64,000 nt of DNA. It comes from Drosophila pseudoobscura (taxonomy: Eukaryota > Arthropoda > Insecta > Diptera > Drosophilidae). A program made the translations under genes and the position numbers. The stretch spans positions 46,205,869 to 46,269,868 of the forward strand of contig NC_046683.1 of the NCBI RefSeq assembly GCF_009870125.1, in the 5' to 3' direction. The first letter of the stretch is position 1. Every line of letters starts with the position of its first letter. The notes under the pieces are model-generated. The model was not told the origin of the DNA. It ran no database searches and saw only the letters and a list, made by a program, of their open reading frames with translations. This document shows positions 35,382-43,639 of the stretch, piece by piece.

Positions 35382-36305
35382 TTAATATTTAACCAAAATC
35401 TCGTCCAGACGTTTTCGTTTCAAGTCTGGCACCTTGCAATCGTCTGTCGGATACCCCACTGCCAGGAGTATCAGTAGTTTCTCGTTCACAGGTCGTCCGA
35501 GCAGATCTCTCAGGGCTGGGCCACAGTTCAGGGGAGTTGTGACCAGCGATGACAGGCCCGCCGCCTGGAGGGAGCATAACAGGATCCCGGCAGAAATGGA
35601 CGTTGAGATTTCATTGTAATAGTGGGTTTTCCGTCGCCCGTCCCTGGCGGTGCCGTAAGTCTGCTTAAAAATAAGGATCAGATAGGGAGCATCCGTCAGA
35701 TACGGCTTCACGTGGTTTGTTTGGAGCGGCCGCAAATCCGTGACCCACTGGGGATGCATGCGCTTGTTGTAATTGATCTGCTCCTCGTGTTCCACAATCG
35801 CACGCACGGATTGCTTTACTGAGGCCTCCTCCACCACGCAAAATGTCCAGGGCTCAGTGTGGGCTCCACTCGGAGCAGTACCAGCCGCCCTTATGCAGTC
35901 CTCAATGACGCCGAGGCTGGGCTTGGTCAAGGGACTGAACGAGCGGATGCTGCGACGTCCACGCACTAGTTCCAAGAAGCGTCGGGCGCCATTGGGATTG
36001 AGTGTCTGGCCAGGAACAAACTGCACATGCGGCTTCTCCTCCAGAGCGGGCTGCAGGTCGTCTCTAGCTTCCTCTTCGAGTTCAGCTGGAAGCAAATCAA
36101 ATGAATACTGAAGAATTGAATAATGAAGAATTTGTAAAAAGACTATACTTTCAATATCCCCATCCCTGTCGGTGCTATAGTTCTTGGAACTCTTTTTCCG
36201 CTGGTTTAAGACGTACTTAATGGCCAAAACGAGAAGTAGACCAAGCAAACAGCTTGGCCAGTGCTGCAGCAGCTTGGAGCTGTTCAGAAATGCCTCCACT
36301 GCCAT
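35382..36305 (-). CDS. Iyd: Iodotyrosine deiodinase-like FMN flavoprotein (nitroreductase fold)
   Basis: Exons are 36149-36305 and 35382-36085, giving 286 residues. An N-terminal membrane anchor (LLGLLLVLAIKYVL, about residues 20-35) precedes a nitroreductase-fold domain. FMN phosphate-binding RGRRSIRSFS (about 95-104), APSGAHTEPW, and the C-terminal LLILLAVGYP are typical of the IYD family, which reductively removes halide from halotyrosines. Length and membrane anchor match fly CG6279 (condet), named here from memory. Insects lack a thyroid, so the natural substrate is uncertain. The 63-bp intron 36086-36148 (GTATAG...TTCCAG) has no in-frame stop, so retention would add 21 residues rather than truncate. 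The start codon lies only 112 bp after the stop of the upstream gene on the same strand. Confidence 0.92.
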   Translation of the reverse strand: MAVEAFLNSSKLLQHWPSCLLGLLLVLAIKYVLNQRKKSSKNYSTDRDGDIESIVFLQILHYSILQYSFDLLPAELEEEARDDLQPALEEKPHVQFVPGQTLNPNGARRFLELVRGRRSIRSFSPLTKPSLGVIEDCIRAAGTAPSGAHTEPWTFCVVEEASVKQSVRAIVEHEEQINYNKRMHPQWVTDLRPLQTNHVKPYLTDAPYLILIFKQTYGTARDGRRKTHYYNEISTSISAGILLCSLQAAGLSSLVTTPLNCGPALRDLLGRPVNEKLLILLAVGYPTDDCKVPDLKRKRLDEILVKY

Positions 36306-36417
36306 CTCGAGAGAGTTTGTATCTGCCGCGCGCTCGGCCGAAACAGGGAAGCCACAAACAGTCGCTTATCACCAGTAACTGGGTCAGGGTTTTTGCTGAT
36401 AGTGCCGGATGGAGCGC

Positions 36418-38013
36418 TCAGTTCGCGGGTCGACGGCAGAACTGGCAGTCGCAGGCGCGTGTTGCTCCGCCCTTCTGTCCCGGCCCTGGCGATGCTCTTC
36501 TCGGGGCATACTGATTCGGACCCTGTTTGGCCGGGCACTTCTTCTGCGGCGGTGCCGGCGGACAGCGTCTTCCGTTGCAGATCGGTGTGCCCTTCAGGTG
36601 GACCAGCTGGCGTTTGTGCACCTCCCGTAGTATCTCGATGATCCGCCACTTGGCATCGAAGTAAATGAAATCCGGCGCCGCAGTTAGTTCTGTGCGAATC
36701 ATATCGCAGAGCATCTGAACCTGTTGGGCATTACCCCCCGTTTGTTCTGGGGGAGGGCTCTCCTGGGCCTGGAGAGCAGGCGCCGGGCATGGGACGCTAT
36801 ACGGACAGCTCTGTGGTCCGCAAGGTTTCGGCTGCTGGCGGACATCTTCATCGGGCGGAGTAGTTGGGTCCATGTGCGATTGACGGGATAGGTCTGTGAC
36901 CTCCTTCTCCTTTTCGGTGGAGTAGAATGATGATTCCACGGACATTTCGGTATCTGGGGCCTTCTGGGACTGGTTCTGAGGTTTCGACTGTTTTGCGGGC
37001 GCGCTCCGTTTTTGTGTGGAGGGAGAGAAGGTAACTTGCCCATCCACATCAGCGTTCTCCCTCGGGGCCTGCTGCTCCTCTATGGGTTTGCTATTTTCCT
37101 GCTGCACCTGCTTCTCCTTTGGCTTTTTCTCCTTTTTGATGTCCTTTTCGCTGGGTTTATTTTCGGGTTTTCGCTTCATGCATTTGCCAAAGCACGCACC
37201 CGGCGAGAAGGGGGTGGGGGGGCCGGCACAGGCAGCAAGATTGACCATCTTGCTGCGCAGCATCTCATTGGTGGCCAGCGCATTCTTCAGATCAGTCGTA
37301 GATGGCTTTTTGTGAGATATCATGCTAGAGGCGGACCTGGACATGTCCGGCGCGGGGCGATTGGGCAGCCCAAGGTCGCTAGAGCTGCGTGGCCGGTTCT
37401 TGTCGAAGTTGATGCACAGATAGGGCACAAGGAAGAGGAACTCGTTGTAGTACTGGATGGAGGGGGTCATGATCTCTCCGTAGTTACGGCACGCGCTCTC
37501 GATTATGGTGTACTCCCGCTCGAATAGGTTCTTCAGCTCCTCCAGATAGCCGCGCAGATCGTCGCTGGTCTGGCCGGGAAAGGACCGGGTCATGTCGATG
37601 TAGCAGTCCTCGTCGATCTCCTTGTTGCCGTAGTACGAGTTCTTCGGGTTGTAGAGATTGTCGTGCTTGCAGTAGAGCCGGATCAGCTTGCGAATGTCCT
37701 GCTCCTCCAGTGGGATGTTGAGGTTGGTGTTCAGTCGCTTTATCTTGGCCTGCTTCAAGGATTTGCGCTGCTTGCGCTGCTCCTTGGACTCCTTGTTCCT
37801 CCAGATAAACGACAGGAAACGTTTCTTGGGGCTATCCTTCGGCATCTGGGAAGCGGTGCTGGACGAAGCTTTGAGTGCGGCTGGCATGGAGTTCCCCGAC
37901 TCAGTATGCTGGCTGCGCTTCTCTGCGCTGGAGCTGGGCAACGCGCGCATTTCTCGCATCCTGCAAATCGAATCGGAACGCTTGAAACAGCATCGCTTGT
38001 GTTTTCGTTCCAT
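36418..38013 (-). CDS. MADF-like domain protein with a long disordered middle
   Basis: A single open frame of 531 residues. The N-terminal basic part (KRFLSFIWRNKESKEQRKQR) leads to a segment at about 105-200 (IRKLIRLYCKHDNLYNPKNS, then AA with YYNEFLFLVPY at its end). Its Leu/Tyr/Trp-type spacing resembles the MADF DNA-binding domain of fly transcription regulators. The middle is Lys/Glu- and Ser/Pro-rich. The C-terminus has a short folded-looking helix (FIYFDAKWRIIEILREVHKR, about 450-470) and ends in a Cys-rich tail (ACDCQFC). I do not recognise the gene, and the MADF call is by pattern only. The start may instead be the internal Met at about residue 19, since an acceptor-like TTTGCAG precedes it. 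The following deiodinase gene starts 112 bp after the stop, and no AATAAA lies between them. Confidence 0.8.
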   Translation of the reverse strand: MERKHKRCCFKRSDSICRMREMRALPSSSAEKRSQHTESGNSMPAALKASSSTASQMPKDSPKKRFLSFIWRNKESKEQRKQRKSLKQAKIKRLNTNLNIPLEEQDIRKLIRLYCKHDNLYNPKNSYYGNKEIDEDCYIDMTRSFPGQTSDDLRGYLEELKNLFEREYTIIESACRNYGEIMTPSIQYYNEFLFLVPYLCINFDKNRPRSSSDLGLPNRPAPDMSRSASSMISHKKPSTTDLKNALATNEMLRSKMVNLAACAGPPTPFSPGACFGKCMKRKPENKPSEKDIKKEKKPKEKQVQQENSKPIEEQQAPRENADVDGQVTFSPSTQKRSAPAKQSKPQNQSQKAPDTEMSVESSFYSTEKEKEVTDLSRQSHMDPTTPPDEDVRQQPKPCGPQSCPYSVPCPAPALQAQESPPPEQTGGNAQQVQMLCDMIRTELTAAPDFIYFDAKWRIIEILREVHKRQLVHLKGTPICNGRRCPPAPPQKKCPAKQGPNQYAPRRASPGPGQKGGATRACDCQFCRRPAN

Positions 38014-38800
38014 GCTTCGCTATCTGGCTCTTCAGCTGGTAAGTGTTGGAACTGGTGGGTTCAGGCTCAAAAGTCTTTATGGGTATCAGCATTATTACTT
38101 GAATTTATTTAATTTTGTGACATTCTTTAAATGGAAACAAACTGATATAATTTTTAAATTTATTCTATGCAGCCCTGATTAGCAGTCTGTCTGCGACGTT
38201 GTTCAACACCAGCAAAGAGAGCGGACTTACAGCAAGAGAGAAAGAGAGAGACCAAAACAACTGAAATAAGTTACGTGAAATTATAAATAAAAAATAAGGA
38301 AATAAGCGTTCAGCCGTAGCCCAACCATAAGCGCCAGTATTCCCAAACGCTCAACAACCCAGCTGGGTCCGATCTACCTGTCGTTCAATTCAGTTTCGAC
38401 TGCCTGCCATGTGACGTTACTACGCTCCAGCCCCAAAAATCTTCCATCTGAATCGTACCGATCCGTGCGGGGGTGCTAATTGGCGGAAGACTTCAATTCA
38501 ATTAATTACACGCAGAAAACCCCATTTCAACCTATCACAAAATCAAAATTCAATCCGATACGCAGTCAACAGTTGAAACTAATGTTCATGATAAAAGTGC
38601 AATAAATCAATGGAACGGGCGGAAGTAGCAGCCGTAGCAGAAGCAGCAGCAGCACTGGAAAAACGGAAGCAGCGATAGCAACAAAGAGAGCAAGACTTAA
38701 CGGCACTGGCGGCGTAACGGTATAAAACGCCCAGCCGCTCGAAAAAACCAAAGATTCTACATTTTACGGGGATTTATTTTGCTAAATCGCGATAACGAAA
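38014..38800 (+). promoter_or_regulatory. Leader and promoter of the + gene starting at 38801
   Basis: TATAAAA at 38721-38727 lies 74 bases before the ATG and about 30 bp before a likely start near 38751-38757. A GAGAGA-rich block lies at 38238-38262. If transcription begins further upstream, the leader holds a 22-codon upstream frame at 38610-38678 (MERAEVAAVAEAAAALEKRK). No other coding frame is convincing. Confidence 0.5.
38721..38727 (+). promoter_or_regulatory. TATA box
   Basis: TATAAAA in the context CGGTATAAAACGCC, correctly placed for a start of transcription around 38750 on the plus strand. Confidence 0.55.
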
Positions 38801-38849
38801 ATGGACGAGGTGTTCAGCCTGCACATGGAAAAGCTGGACGTCTACGACG
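38801..38849 (+). CDS. First coding exon of an unrecognised + strand gene
   Basis: ATG in the near-ideal fly context GATAACGAAAATG opens 16 codons (MDEVFSLHMEKLDVYD). It ends in phase 1 at a donor, GTTAGT, starting at 38850. A clear leader and TATA box precede it. No matching downstream exon is visible up to 64000, so the next exon is either beyond the window or too short to recognise. If so, Irbp18, APP-BP1 and the elongase all lie inside its first intron. I do not recognise the N-terminus. Confidence 0.5.
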
Positions 38850-38945
38850 GTTAGTACACACACATATACACAGTTTATGCTTAAAAGTAGGTGAATAGTA
38901 TAAAGTAAATTAAAAGCAATTGCTCGTTGGTCATGCTGCTACAAT

Positions 38946-39462
38946 TTAGCTGCTGGGATCATCGTCGTCATCTTCGTCGTCGTTGTCAGAGTCGGGAGCA
39001 CCCAAAATCTCCTGTATGATGCGATGATGATCCTCGGTCTTCTCGCCCTGTATGATCAGTTCCCGCAGCGTGGCAATGTGCTTCTTTCCCGACTTAATCT
39101 TCACCTTGAGCTGCTCGTTCTCCTGTTTCAACTTCTCGATGCGCTTCTTGCGGTCCTCGGCCGACTTCTTTGTCTTCTCGCGTGTGCGCTGCACTGCCTG
39201 CACAGAAATGAAACAAGATAAATCAATAAGTTATAGTGTGGTTATTTTTGGACCGGTCATCATCAGACTGGGAGATCTAGGCTAGCAACATGTTTCCCTC
39301 CCTCCACAAGCATGCCTACTCGTATCTTTACATGCCACTTACCTCATTGTTCTTTTTTCTTTTCAATTTGTATGCGGGATCATCGGATTGTGGACTCATC
39401 GGCGATTCCGCGTCTTTGCTGCTCGACGCTTCCGCCGTCGCAGTTCTCCTTCTGGCTGGCAT
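38946..39462 (-). CDS. Irbp18: C/EBP-gamma-type bZIP transcription factor Irbp18
   Basis: Exons are 39343-39462 and 38946-39197, giving 123 residues. The basic region (YKLKRKKNNEAVQRTREK, about 31-48) runs into a leucine zipper (RIEKLKQENEQLKVKI and on to about 95). The tail is acidic (DSDNDDEDDDDDPSS). The arrangement matches fly Irbp18 (CG6272), the C/EBP-gamma relative. That protein heterodimerises with Xrp1, binds P-element terminal repeats, and acts in DNA repair and stress or cell-competition responses. The intron splits the basic region exactly after NNE. The 3' end reaches into the intron of the opposite-strand gene starting at 38801. Confidence 0.95.
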
Positions 39463-40247
39463 ACTCTCCGTAATTATTTTAATTTGTATTTAGATCAATT
39501 CGAGTCGTGTGCGAGCTGTTGGGGCTGGACAATGTAGCTCCAACAATCAGCGGAGCGTGTTGTTGTGAAATTACAGCGCGAATGATGTTACCAAAGAGGA
39601 GATGGAAAACAGATGGTTGCTCTTGAGCGAGTGTTGGAAAATGCGCAGTCGCAGTTGCCCAGCGGACAATAAGTTTTGCGGTATTATAAAATTAAATTAT
39701 ATTTAATTAGCAACAAAAGTTATGAACAATATACCAGATTTAAATAGAATATACACCCGCAATCCTTCACCGCCCACACAAAGCCAGCCAAGATTTCCGT
39801 TTGCTCAGAATTTGTAGCCTTATTATTTATTCAATGTTAATACAATTTATTTGTAAAGACTGATTTCTTGTATGCAATAATAATAAATCAAAATGTAATA
39901 CGTAATAGATAATAAATGTTTTAAGAAAGATTTCGAATTGTATTTAAAATCGCTAGGCTGCCAAGAGCACTACCAGCACTAGACTGATTCATTTGCAACC
40001 CGGGCCGAGTCACCATATACAGTATATTGCTTAGTAATGTTTCAAATCAGCTTTGAAAACAAAATATTCCATTAGTAGGGTATACATATGTTCATATTCA
40101 TCTCTGAAACCGGTTGAAGAGCAACAATGACGTAAAAATGACATCCCCAAAATTAGCCTATCTTGCAGAAAACTGATTCGGCAATCGAATAAAATTATGT
40201 GTTCAGGGCTGAGCATGTCAGCTAACTAGTATAATATTAAACCGAAT
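39463..40247. other. Intergenic region between Irbp18 and APP-BP1
   Basis: It contains the Irbp18 leader and promoter. Weak GGTATT/AATATACC-like units occur at 39679-39684, 39729-39734 and 39747-39755. The rest is AT-rich with no gene visible. Confidence 0.45.
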
Positions 40248-40560
40248 ATCAAAATCGAGGAATATGATATCCGATCATGGACAGAGGAAGATTAACCCAT
40301 TGTCGACCAGTAGTATACGCTCCACGAAAATTATGAAACTTAGAGAATTTTAGCGCAGCTCAGGTGAAAGATATCGTGGTAATTTTTGTTTCAAGAAAAT
40401 AAGAAGTATGCATCTAAAAGAAGAATTGACATTCCTGGTTTAACTCAAGTTGTTCACCCATTTAAATAAAGTGCGGTTCAAGTGGGTTAATTTCGTTTTT
40501 TGTATCGGTATTTTTACGGTATATTTTAAAGTGGTATATTTCAGTATATTTCTGAGAATC
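40248..40560 (+). repeat. Promoter-embedded dispersed repeat, copy at APP-BP1
   Basis: Read on the minus strand it aligns with the Brr2 and JIL-1 copies, and relative to its gene the order is the same. The array is next to the gene at 40504-40556 (GGTATTTTTACGGTATATTTTA and GGTATATTTCAGTATATTTC in short pieces). Then come GGGTTAA at 40484-40490, a 199-bp core with CCACGAAAATTATGAAAC at 40322-40339, TTAACCCATTG at 40292-40302, and the tail AATATGATATCCGATCATGG at 40261-40280. No motif 1 is seen in this copy. Confidence 0.75.
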
Positions 40561-40597
40561 GCGAACCCGGCGTATTTTGCATTTTAACTTGCCAAAA
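40504..40597 (+). promoter_or_regulatory. APP-BP1 promoter with motif 6-like array
   Basis: Four GGTATATTT-type units occur within 55 bp on the gene strand (GGTATTTTT, GGTATATTTT, GGTATATTTC, AGTATATTTC). These fit core-promoter motif 6. The ATG is only about 40 bp further, so the leader must be short. Confidence 0.6.
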
Positions 40598-42458
40598 ATG
40601 TCTTCGCCTGCACCAAAGTCTCCGGAATTATCCGATAAAAGCAAGAAATATGATAGACAAATCAGGTAAAGGAAGACTCCTTGAAGCAAACGGAACTGAC
40701 ACTAATTTAATCTGCTTTGTACAGGCTTTGGGGCGAGCATGGACAGACGCTGCTGGAGGCGGCTACCATTTGCTTAGTGAATGTCACCGCTGTCGGCTGT
40801 GAGACAGCCAAGGGGCTTGTGCTGCCTGGGATCGGCGGATTTACGGTGGCAGATGGCAGCACCGTCAAGGAGGAGGATCTGGGCAACAAGTGAGTCCGAC
40901 GTATTGGCCAGAATGCAGCCTAACGGGTCTCCCTCTTCAGTTTCTTTCTGGACGCCAGCTACATTGGCAAATCGAAAGCGTTGGCATGCAAGCAGCTCCT
41001 GCAGGAGCTTAATCCCGATGTCAACGGCGACTATGTAGATGAAAGTGTGGACTACCTTCTGGAAAATCGGCCGAATTTCTTTGACAGCTTTGACCTGGTC
41101 ATAGCTTCGAACCTGAACGAGAAAACCTTGCTGTTGCTTTCGAAACGCCTCTGGGATTCGAATGTGCCGCTGCTGTATTGCCGTTCGCTGGGCATGATGG
41201 GCACCATACGCCTTCAGATACGTGAACATTGTATTGTGGAGGCCCATCCGGACAATCCTCAGTTCGACTTGCGTCTGGACCATCCGTTCGAGGCACTGCG
41301 CGGCCATCTCGAGAACACAGAAGTAACCAGCAAAGTGCCCTGGCTACTAGTGCTGCACAAATACCTCAGACTCTGGCAGAAGGAGCAGACGGATGGTCAC
41401 AAGACTCCCAAAAACTACAAGGAGAAGAACCAACTGCGCGAAGCAATCAGAAAAGAGATGAACGCAGACGAGGAGAACTACGAGGAGGCCATCAAGGCAG
41501 TTAATACAGCGTTCGGTGCAGCCACAGTGCCGGCATCTCTCAAAGCCATATTCGAGGACGAAGCGTGCGAGCTACTGACCAAGAAGGTACATCTCATTGT
41601 AGGTATTTGGACAAAGGTTACTGAGTATCGTTCTACACACAGAGCAACGTTTTCTGGATCATGGCCAAGGCGTTGAAGAGCTTTTTAACACACGATAATA
41701 ACGGATATCTGCCTTTGCCTGGTGTCCTGCCCGACATGACGGCCAACACGGACTCGTACATTGCCCTGCAAAACATCTATCGCCAGCAGGCGCTACAGGA
41801 TGCTGATCAGGTGTACCACAAGTGCCAGGACTACCTCAAGCAGCTGTCTCTGCCCCCAGACACCATTGACGAGCGAAGCGTGAGATCGTTTTGCCGTGAG
41901 GCGGCCGGTCTGACGGTAATGCGTGGGACACGCATTGCAGAAGATTACGAGAGAAACAGTCGCCTTTTGCCATTGGGTGAGTTCTGCCCCGCTTTGAGCT
42001 CTATAGTTCTCGAGTTTGATCCACGCTTTGTTCTTTCAGTGGAGGAAAATGAGGTCCAGGACAATCTTACCGCCTATAACTTTGCCCTGCGCGCCTATGA
42101 GCGTTTTCTCAGCGAATGCGGACATATTCCCGGCGAGTGCACTGCCGAACAGGACATTGGACGCCTAAAGACAATTGCTAGCAAAATGCTAAGCGACTTG
42201 GGCACCCATGCGACTATCAGCGATGATGTTCTACACGAGATTTGCCGCTACGGCGGCGCGGAGCTGCATGCCGTCTCCGCATTTATTGGTGAGCAGAGCG
42301 GAGTTCTATAGAAGATCTCAGCTAATCTTTTAATCTACCTTGCAGGTGGCTGTGCTGCCCAGGAAGTCATCAAGATTGTTACCAAACAATATAAGCCCAT
42401 TGATAATACCTTTATCTACAATGCTGTAAGCACTGAAAGTGTCACGTTGAAGTTGTAA
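40598..42458 (+). CDS. APP-BP1: NEDD8-activating enzyme E1 regulatory subunit, APP-BP1/NAE1/ULA1
   Basis: Exons are 40598-40665, 40725-40889, 40941-41586, 41643-41976, 42040-42288 and 42346-42458, giving 524 residues, close to the 534 of human NAE1. The N-terminus has [16 protein letters not shown] followed by a ThiF-type Rossmann fold ([20 protein letters not shown]). Like other regulatory subunits it has no catalytic Cys motif of its own; UBA3 supplies it. The helical middle is typical of the family, and the C-terminus ([19 protein letters not shown], ending STESVTLKL) closes the adenylation half. It pairs with UBA3 to activate NEDD8 for cullin modification. The start context GCCAAAAATG is good. 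The gene converges on the elongase with 36 bp between the two stop codons. Confidence 0.96.
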
Positions 42459-42493
42459 ACGAATGGTTTTTCATACAATTGTTGGCTCAGAAC

Positions 42494-42499
42494 TTTATT
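42494..42499 (-). terminator. AATAAA overlapping the elongase stop codon
   Basis: The end of the frame reads AAGAAATAAAG on the minus strand, so AATAAA includes the TAA stop. No other AATAAA follows in the next 100 bases. If used, the 3' leader would be only about 10-30 bases and the message would end within or next to the APP-BP1 stop region. Confidence 0.5.
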
Positions 42500-43544
42500 T
42501 CTTGTATTTACGATGCTTGACCCTGTATTTTTGGGCATAAAAGCAGCCAAAGAGGTAGAGAAACGTTAGCATGTAGGCGACTCCAGTGAGACTAACCCAG
42601 GTGTGGTACTCGCATCTCCGGATGATGGCCTGCGAGCCCCAGGCGAGGCCAATGGCAAACTGCACCAGCTGCAAGGCAGTCAAGTAGCGTTTCCACCAAA
42701 GATACGGCTGGATACGAGGTCCCAGCACACTCAGCGCGTAATAGCCGTACATAATGATGTGCACGAAGGAGTTCATCATGGCTGGCAGAAAGGCTGTGGA
42801 GGGAGAGATAGAGACAGCGATAGGAAGAGGCTTTAGGTGAGACTCACTCGAGCCGGTCGGTATCCACTTGACAACGATCCAGCACATGGCAAACATGGTG
42901 CTATGATGGTAGACATGCAGGAAGCTCAATTGTGACCACTTCTGGCGCAGGATGAAAAAGCCCGTGTCGGCAAATTCAAGAATTTTTGAGATGTAGAACC
43001 ACCAAAAGGCCGCGGCAATCTGCATTTACAAAATATTCACTCAATTTGAGTCTCTTTCTGCGGGTCAGAGACCCGGGTCCAAAGGGCCGAGGGTTCCAAC
43101 CGTTTTGCCACACAAAACTTACACGCATTTCATGGGGGCTATAGCTCACCCGACACGGCTGACAGCTGATGCTATAGTTGAGGGCTCGCGACGCCGTAAA
43201 AAGCTCCAGGCATATGTGGGCATTCAGCAACGTCATAGCCAGGTTGTGGCAGAACAATGGGCCACGCAGCTGCATCGGTTTGTACCTGTGTTCAAGCTGT
43301 CATGAGGCATTGTACGTCGTATAAGAGGGCGCAAAGGAATGGGGCCGGGGCCGGGTCCTCACCTGGCCATCCATTTGGGTGCATAGCGCACCATCAGCAA
43401 ATACAAGGCCAGCAGGACGGCTGCATTCCAAGGCGACTCCACCAGCGGCCACGTCCGTGTGCGCTCATCCGCCAGCTCGGCAAATGGATACGGATAGCTG
43501 CCAATGCCGGGGAAACCAATTTTCGTGCTGCCATTGAACGACAT
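42495..43544 (-). CDS. Very-long-chain fatty-acid elongase (ELO family)
   Basis: Exons are 43363-43544, 43123-43285, 42848-43019 and 42495-42793, giving 271 residues. Family motifs are present: WWFYISKILEFADT, the catalytic HVYHH box, and NSFVHIIMYGYY. There are several hydrophobic spans and a basic C-terminus (KHRKYKK) that would serve as a dilysine ER signal. The product is the ER condensing enzyme that adds two carbons to acyl-CoA. The second donor is GTAAGT at 43122, giving HEMR then IAAAFWW; an earlier GTGAGC at 43149 would delete conserved residues. D. melanogaster has Elo68alpha and Elo68beta in the same 68A area as JIL-1, so this may be one of that group, but the paralogue cannot be assigned from here. 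Confidence 0.93.
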
Positions 43545-43600
43545 CGTTGGACGTTGGGCGTTGGGCGGTGGACGTTGGCTTTAAGGCGAATTCTTGGCCA

Positions 43601-43639
43601 AAACTGAATGCGTGCCCGCAACGACATACGTCTTTTATA
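43601..43639 (-). promoter_or_regulatory. Elongase core promoter: TATA box and initiator
   Basis: On the minus strand TATAAAAG at 43639-43632 is followed by the initiator ATTCAGTTT, with its A at 43605, about 34 bases downstream and 61 bases before the ATG. This is a focused TATA/Inr promoter, unlike the motif 1/6 promoters of its neighbours, and suggests tissue- or sex-restricted expression. Confidence 0.65.

Noticed and set aside
43149-43154. GTGAGC as the elongase exon 2 donor
   Set aside because: It would remove the conserved residues before IAAAFWW; the stronger GTAAGT at 43122 keeps them.
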